Below are positions 58,655 through 64,000 of a stretch of 64,000 nucleotides of DNA, piece after piece. The DNA comes from Ichthyophis bannanicus (taxonomy: Eukaryota; Chordata; Amphibia; Gymnophiona; Ichthyophiidae). Position 1 is the first letter of the stretch. Every line of letters starts with the position of its first letter. Under the pieces are notes generated by a model. The model saw nothing but the letters and a program-made list of their open reading frames with translations, searched no databases and was not told the DNA's origin. Position numbers and translations under genes: made by a program. Location: NCBI GenBank assembly GCA_033557465.1, contig CM066033.1:907582808-907646807 (forward strand). The letters run 5' to 3'.

Positions 58655-59455
58655 AAATTGGCATGGGATAGAAGGCAGTGGACTACTATAGATCAGGAAC
58701 TGGCTAAATGATAGAAAGCAGAGAGTAGGGCTAAATGGACAATTTTCTCTGAGGAGAAAGACGAATAGTGGAGTACCCCAGGGATCTGTGCTGGGCCCAC
58801 TGCTTTTTAACAAATTCATAAATGACCTGGAAATGGGAATAATGAGTGAGGTGATAAAATTTTCAGATGACACAAAATTATTTAAAGCTTTTAAACACAA
58901 GAGGATCTTGATAAATTGGAAGACTGGATGTCCATATTGCAGATGAAATTCAGTGTGGTCAAGTGCAAAGTTATGCACCTAGGAAAGAATAATCCAAACT
59001 GCGCTTACACGATTCAAGGTTCCATGATGCAAACGTGCAGGAAAAAGATTTAGGCATTATCATGGATAATGCATTTAAACCCTCCTCCCAGTGTGCATCG
59101 GCAGCCAAGAAAACAAATAGAATACTAGGAATCATAAGGAAAGGAATGGAAAATAAATGCCAAGAATATTATAATGCCTCTGTATCATTCCATGGTGTGA
59201 CCACACCAAAAATATTGTGTGAAATTCTGGTTGCCATATCTTAAAAAAAATATAGCAGAATTAGAAAAGGTACAGAGAAGAGCCACCAAAATGGTAAAAG
59301 GGATGGAAGGATACCCCTATGAGGAAAGGCTTAAAAGGTTAGGGCTCTTCAACCTGGCTGAGGGGAGATATGATAGAGGTCTATAAATTAATGAATGGAG
59401 TGGAACGGATAAATGTAGATGGATTGTTTACACCATCAAAATATAGAAAGACTAG
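58655..59455 (+). mobile_element. CR1 LINE family A relic
   Basis: Motifs GVPQGSVLGP, FSDDTKLF (FADD altered), KVMHLGKN, KDLGIIMD and RYDRGL-type remnants appear in shifting frames. It stops at 59455 where the third Harbinger-type element begins; the expected CR1 end is not found on the other side. Confidence 0.85.
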
Positions 59456-59497
59456 GGGGTATGTTTACTAAACCGTCTTAATGTGAGCGCTGTGATG

Positions 59498-59572
59498 TTA
59501 TCACGCGATAAGGTACCTTATCGCACGATAATGGCGCTTTATCGTGCGATAAGGTACCTTATCGCGTGATAA
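59498..59572. repeat. 75-bp perfect nested palindrome
   Basis: Two 34-base arms around TGGCGCT. Each arm itself contains the palindrome GATAAGGTACCTTATC. Copy 2 has a decayed version at about 38803-38875. Confidence 0.9.
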
Positions 59573-59980
59573 CGCACGCAGCGGCGCAAACAAGCGCTGA
59601 AGGCGGAGAAAGGCTCCCGGAGGGCGGAGGAAGGCTCCCCAGGGGCGGAGAGAAGGGGGTCAATGGGTGGAGAGTGGGAGGGGAGAGGCTCCCCGCACAC
59701 TAACGCTGTGAAATACGAGGCTGAAAACTAACACCAGTGAAACCCTGGCATTAGAGCTGATTTAAAGGGAAGAGAAACCATTTATGTCAGCAATGTACAG
59801 CGAAACCGGGGAAACCTACAAAAAGTGATAAGTGTGATACATCTGCACGGAACAAAAGGGCAAATAAACAGTGAAAATGACCCCAACAAAATATAAGAAA
59901 AACATAACCAAGCTGGGCAATAGTGATAGTAATGGGAAACATCAAAAAACACTACGGAGAAAGCTCCAAAAACAAGATAT

Positions 59981-60259
59981 TTATTTATATTCTCTTATAT
60001 ACTGTGCTATTCTGCATCAGTGTGGTTTACATTGAACAAACTGAAATTACATTGAACAGGGCATTATAACTTGGAGATAACTATTTTACAGGGAACATGG
60101 GCTATGGAGGGTTAAGTGGCTTGCCCAAGACCACAAGGAGCACCTGTGGGACTAGAAACCCCAGTCCTTCTGGCCCAAGTTGCTGTCCTCTAGTGGGATT
60201 TGAACCACTGACTTTCTGGCCTGAAGTACCTTGCCCCAACCACCAGGCCACTCCTCCAC
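59981..60259 (-). mobile_element. tRNA-derived SINE with L2-like tail, minus strand
   Basis: Same family as 32767-33031. GATAT flanks both ends (59976-59980 and 60260-60264), a short target duplication. Box B reads GGTTCAAATCCC on the minus strand near 60197-60208, allowing one change. Confidence 0.88.
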
Positions 60260-60934
60260 GATATGAATTTTGGAAAGGTCTATGCTCTGTCCCCATACAA
60301 GGTGAATGATCCCACAGTGAAATAGCGCTGAGCAGGGTGTCCCTCTCCATTGGACAGGTTTCCAATGGCATGCACATGTTTCACAACAGCAGGGCGGGCA
60401 TGTCAGAATGGGCAACTGGACAGATGCTGGGAAAGGGGATACAGAGGGCTGCAGGCGGCACATGCTGTGGTGCAGCTGGGCCACAGTGTGGACTACGGTA
60501 ATGCCTCGGTGGCCCATACGAATGATGAATCATTAGTGCAGATAGACAGCAACTGATGAGGGCCCAACATGGGCATGAGTGTGCCTCCCACAGTGTCACA
60601 GGGGATAGTACCCAACAGGTACCCCCAAGGGCACAGAAAATTGGCAGGTGCTTCTGGGGGGAAGCGTGGACATCTACGAAGGCACCCCTACCCTAGAACC
60701 TGCACCATAGGCAGACGCCTACCGGCACACTGGATGGCCTGAGACTGCACCCCACCTGCACCACCAGCAGAAGGGCATGTCATCATGGTGGCAGAGGGGT
60801 TTGGGTGGTGGAGGGGGCAGTGGCTGCTGTCCACAGCAGACCGCAGCCGAGCCCTGTTCAGGTGGGTGCCGTGCAGTGCAACAGACACACGTTGCCTGAC
60901 AAACAGTCATGGTATCCCCAGGGAATACAGCATC

Positions 60935-61010
60935 TGTGTGGTGCAGTACACACAGACAGTGCACTCAAGAGCTAGAAGGTCACAGGTTCAAATCCCAGCT
61001 GTGACCCTGA
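60935..61010 (+). repeat. tRNA-like module in Harbinger-type copy 3
   Basis: GTGTGGTGCAGTACACACAG is box A-like and CACAGGTTCAAATCCCAGC carries a perfect box B (GGTTCAAATCC). Same site as 39955-40040 in copy 2. Confidence 0.5.
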
Positions 61011-62553
61011 CATTCCAGGCCCTATATTTTACCCACTACTAAACTGTGGCAGTAAAGACCGGACCTTTATTGCAGAGAACAGAAACATGTCCCAAACGCC
61101 TATATTTTACCCTACACAGCACAGACACCATAAACATGCGCATCACCTACACCCCAGTCCCCCAAATGCATTCCTGGAGGGCCAAACAACATTCAGGTCC
61201 CATGCTGTCCCTAATAAAGATGCTTGTGCTGCATGTCCCTGCACCGCCCCCATGGTATGCAGATGTATCTCATGCATAGTCATTAGGGACAGCATGAAAA
61301 CCCGAACAGTATTTGGACCACCAGGACCTCTGCCCTAGAGCAGCAGCCAACAGGGCCAGAAACACCTGCACCCACAGGCACCATTCCCCAAAGCTTCATG
61401 GAGAGGCAGGATGTTGGGCCCTGCGTGCATCTCCCAATACTAGCACCTGCATACCTTAGCAATGCCACCCTAAACCCGGGTATTAGGTACACATATATCA
61501 AAAGGTTGCTATGAATAATGGCAGATAGCAATTCCTAAGTTAAGCACAAGCTGCTCAGTGCGCTGTACCATACCAACCTCCCCGATGTCTGTGGAATGTG
61601 TAGCAGGTCTGGTGTCCGAAAGTGTTTAGCACCCTGGGGAGTGACCTCAACAGTATTGCGTATCATAGCCATGCCTGTGCTGTGACCCAGACTGGTGAGG
61701 TGGCCAGGGCTGCAAAACAACTCTATATTTGCACAATGCTGCCACAGGTTTCCTCCTCCTCTTCATAGACCTATCTGCTGCATTTGACAGCATTAATCAC
61801 AAAACACTCATCAACAGACTAGAAAACCTAAAAATAGGAGGAACTGTCCTTGAATGGTTCAAATCATACATTTCAAACAGATTCATACAGATACAATTAG
61901 GCAAAGAAACATCAGAAACTTTCCCTCAAGGTCAGGGTATCCCTCAAGGATCAGCACTCTCTGCCCTCCTCTTCAATTTATACCTCCAACCAATTACAGA
62001 CATATTCAAGAAGTATGAAATCAACCATTTCATATACGCGGATGATATCATGCTCGCCATCCCCATAAACACCAACAACCCCAAATACGATAGACTACTC
62101 CAATGCATGAATGAGTCCACCATATGGCTTGAAAACAACCACCTAAGCGTCAATCTCAAAAAAACCGAAGCAATGTTCATAACGAGAAAACCTGACACTG
62201 ACCACAACTACCCTACTACAATCACAATAAATAACACACCAATACCTATTAAAAAGGAGGTAAAATACCTTGGAATAATTCTGGACCAATCACTCACCAT
62301 GATCCCACATATAAAACATACAGTAAAAACCATATTCTATAAACTCAAGACAATCCAACACCTGAGACCCCTACTCAACACACATGACTTTAGATCAGTG
62401 GTCAACTCCCTCATCACCCCCCACTTTGACTACTGCAATAGTATTCTAAATGGCCTACCACTAAAAAGCATATACCTCCTCCAAAGAGCCCAAAACATAT
62501 GTGCCAAGATGGTCACAAAAGCTAAACTAACAGACCACGTGACCCCAATACTA

Positions 62554-63475
62554 CAGTCAAACCTCGGTTTTCATGATTAATCCGTTCAAAAAAGTCTGAC
62601 TAAAACCGAAACGTATGAAAACTGAAGCAATATTTACCATAAGAAATAATGTAAATCCAATTAATCCGTTCCAGACACCCAAAAATATTCACAAAAAATA
62701 CATTTTATAGAGAATAACTATATTTTTACATACAGAAAACAATGAGAAATAAATATAAATGACTAATGAAATGGATAAATGAACATTTAACATCACTGAA
62801 AGCAAGCTAAGTACAGTACTGTACAGAACATCTGGCCTTAGCCACCCCTGACAAGCTGCTGTGCCCAGCTCTCTTCGGAATCACATTGGATTCAGCCCAT
62901 TAAAATACCTTTACATTATCTGCTCAATGCTTCAGAATGGCAGAAAATCTTAATGATATAGCTTCAGACGTACCCTGCAAGAGAAAGAACTGCCTCCCAC
63001 ATTCATGCAACATCTCCTGCTTACGTTGACAGCTTTTCTTCCCTGCTACCTCCGAGCCTGAGGGGACGCTCCAGAGAACGGGCAGGCGGTGGACGAGATC
63101 GGGGCCTTCCTCTCCGCGCAATCCTTGCCTCTCTAACTCTGACCAGGCTCGAGGATGTGTTTCATTTACGTGCTCAGCTGGTTTTCGCTTCTCATCACGC
63201 TGGCGATCAGTGAGTCTGGGGGGCAGTGCTGCCGGGACCGGGCGGGCGTTCTGGCAGTGTATACTGACCGGTGTGCAGCGTGAGGGTGTATGTATTTACA
63301 GTACTGTACTTTACGAAAACCGAGGTGATATACGAGAACCGGGACAAAATCTCAGTCAAAAAAGACGTTGAAAACTGAAGCGATGTATGAGAACCGAGAC
63401 AAAATCTCAGTTAAAAAAGATGTTGAAAATCGAAGCGTATGAAAACCGGGGCAAATGAAAACCGAGGTTTGACTG
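62554..63475. mobile_element. Tigger/pogo-like non-autonomous element
   Basis: 922 bp with termini CAGTCAAACCTCGGTTTTC and its complement, flanked by TA on both sides. TA targets and CAG-start termini fit the pogo/Tigger branch of Tc1/mariner. The right side repeats GAAAACCGAGG-like subterminal motifs four or five times. No transposase is present. Confidence 0.88.
63155..63215 (+). other. Possible captured signal-peptide exon in the Tigger-like element
   Basis: An ATG at 63155 opens a hydrophobic 18-residue stretch (MCFIYVLSWFSLLITLAI), and one base into the next codon comes GTGAGT (63210-63215), a strong splice donor. The preceding 100 bases are CpG-rich and unlike the rest of the element. 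This looks like the first coding exon of a secreted protein, but I cannot name the gene and chance is possible. Confidence 0.35.
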
Positions 63476-64000
63476 TATTAGACCTTCATTGGCTCCCCAT
63501 AGGCAGCCGAATAAAATATAAAGTTCTTCTGACTACCTTTAAACTCATCAATAACATCTCCCCCTCCCAACTATCTACCCTAATACAACCCCCATCAGAA
63601 ACTAGAACACGAAGACAGAACGCAACCCACTCCCTCAACATAAAAACAAATTTCAGAAAGACCAAAGCAACGACAAGTGATAGAGCCTTCTCCTTTGCTG
63701 CCCCTACCCTCTGGAATGAAATCCCATTAACCCTCCGCACGATAAAGGACCTTCACCAATTCAAAAAAGAACTAAAAACATACCTTTTTACAAAACACTT
63801 TGAGATCCCCTACCAACAAAAAACTTCTCCAATACAATCACAGAAACACATCCACAGTTCTCAGGACAGAACAAATGATTAAACAGAAGAAAGACACTTA
63901 CTCTACTTTACTATACCCAACAGGCAAAGACTTACAAAAACAAACGGTTATATCACTATTGTAAATAACTACCGGTAACTCAATTATGTTATGCTCCATG

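Larger units (their letters stand above)
59456..61746 (-). mobile_element. Harbinger-type element copy 3, truncated
   Basis: It starts with GGGGTATGTTTACTAAA in the CR1 relic (preceded by CTAG) and follows copy 2 in order and orientation to GCACAATGCTGCCACAGG at about 61747. There homology ends abruptly in L2 coding sequence. A SINE lies inside (59981-60259). Confidence 0.8.
61748..63882 (+). pseudogene. L2 ORF2 (RT palm to C-terminus), split by a DNA element
   Basis: The first part (61748-62551) is open: FIDLSAAFDSINH, GQGIPQGSALSALLFNLYLQP, HFIYADDIMLA with both catalytic Asp, VKYLGIILDQSL and HFDYCNSILNGLP. The DNA element enters right after the VTPIL block. The second part (63478-63882) continues LDLHWLPIGSRIKYKVLL, DRAFSFAAPTLWNEIP and FKKELKTYLF to the natural stop. 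Apart from truncation and insertion there is no disabling change. The Met at 61729 is in the neighbouring element and is not a real start. Confidence 0.9.
61747..64000 (+). mobile_element. L2-clade LINE copy 4, 5'-truncated, runs off the window
   Basis: It starts inside the RT palm and reads to the end of ORF2 at 63882 and into a 3' UTR. Its sequence differs from copies 1-3 (IYADD box). A Tigger-like element splits it at 62554-63475. The tail lies outside the window. Confidence 0.9.

Overview
This is a eukaryotic, almost certainly vertebrate, genomic window with no convincing host gene. It is a dense, multi-level nest of transposable elements: CR1 and L2 LINEs, L1/Tx1-like LINEs, a Penelope-like element, Tc1-, Harbinger-, hAT- and Tigger-like DNA elements, one unclassified DNA transposon, and tRNA-derived SINEs with L2-like tails. 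This mix, with amphibian-type MITE termini and long recent LINE copies, suggests a large tetrapod genome. A caecilian or other amphibian is my best guess, by inference only.

Layout. 1-4.8 kb: a CR1 relic split by a 2.8 kb DNA transposon whose transposase is nearly intact. 4.8-10.1 kb: a CR1 copy on the minus strand (family A) split by a second CR1 family (family B) with a 5-bp target duplication, which makes a chimeric 1018-codon reading frame. 10.2-19.1 kb: a degenerate Tc1 element with a Penelope-like fragment in its 5' inverted repeat and an L1/Tx1-like element in its 3' inverted repeat. The L1-like element holds a 4.8 kb Harbinger-type element, which in turn holds a 547-bp hAT palindrome. 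21.7-23.3 kb: a SINE, a third CR1 family and MITEs.

24.3-30.6 kb: fifteen 130-bp tandem units directly followed by an L2-clade LINE. Homologous host sequence on both sides suggests that array and LINE entered as one unit, so the array may be the LINE's promoter monomers. 30.6-38.3 kb: MITEs, a SINE, hairpins and a second L2 with a nearly intact reverse transcriptase. 38.8-42.7 kb: a second Harbinger-type copy in inverted orientation. 43-54.4 kb: an L1/Tx1-like ORF1 split by an L2, itself split by a full-length 4985-bp CR1 with an intact esterase ORF1 and an ORF2 carrying three in-frame stops. 54.4-59.5 kb: CR1 and L2 relics and one unexplained intact 257-codon frame. 59.5-64 kb: a third, truncated Harbinger-type copy, then an L2 LINE split by a Tigger-like element that carries a GC-rich segment resembling a captured signal-peptide exon.

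The genes do not form a pathway. The LINE proteins (ORF1 chaperone/esterase, ORF2 endonuclease and reverse transcriptase) would mobilise their own family and probably the SINEs that share L2-like 3' ends. The MITEs depend on transposases that are not encoded here.
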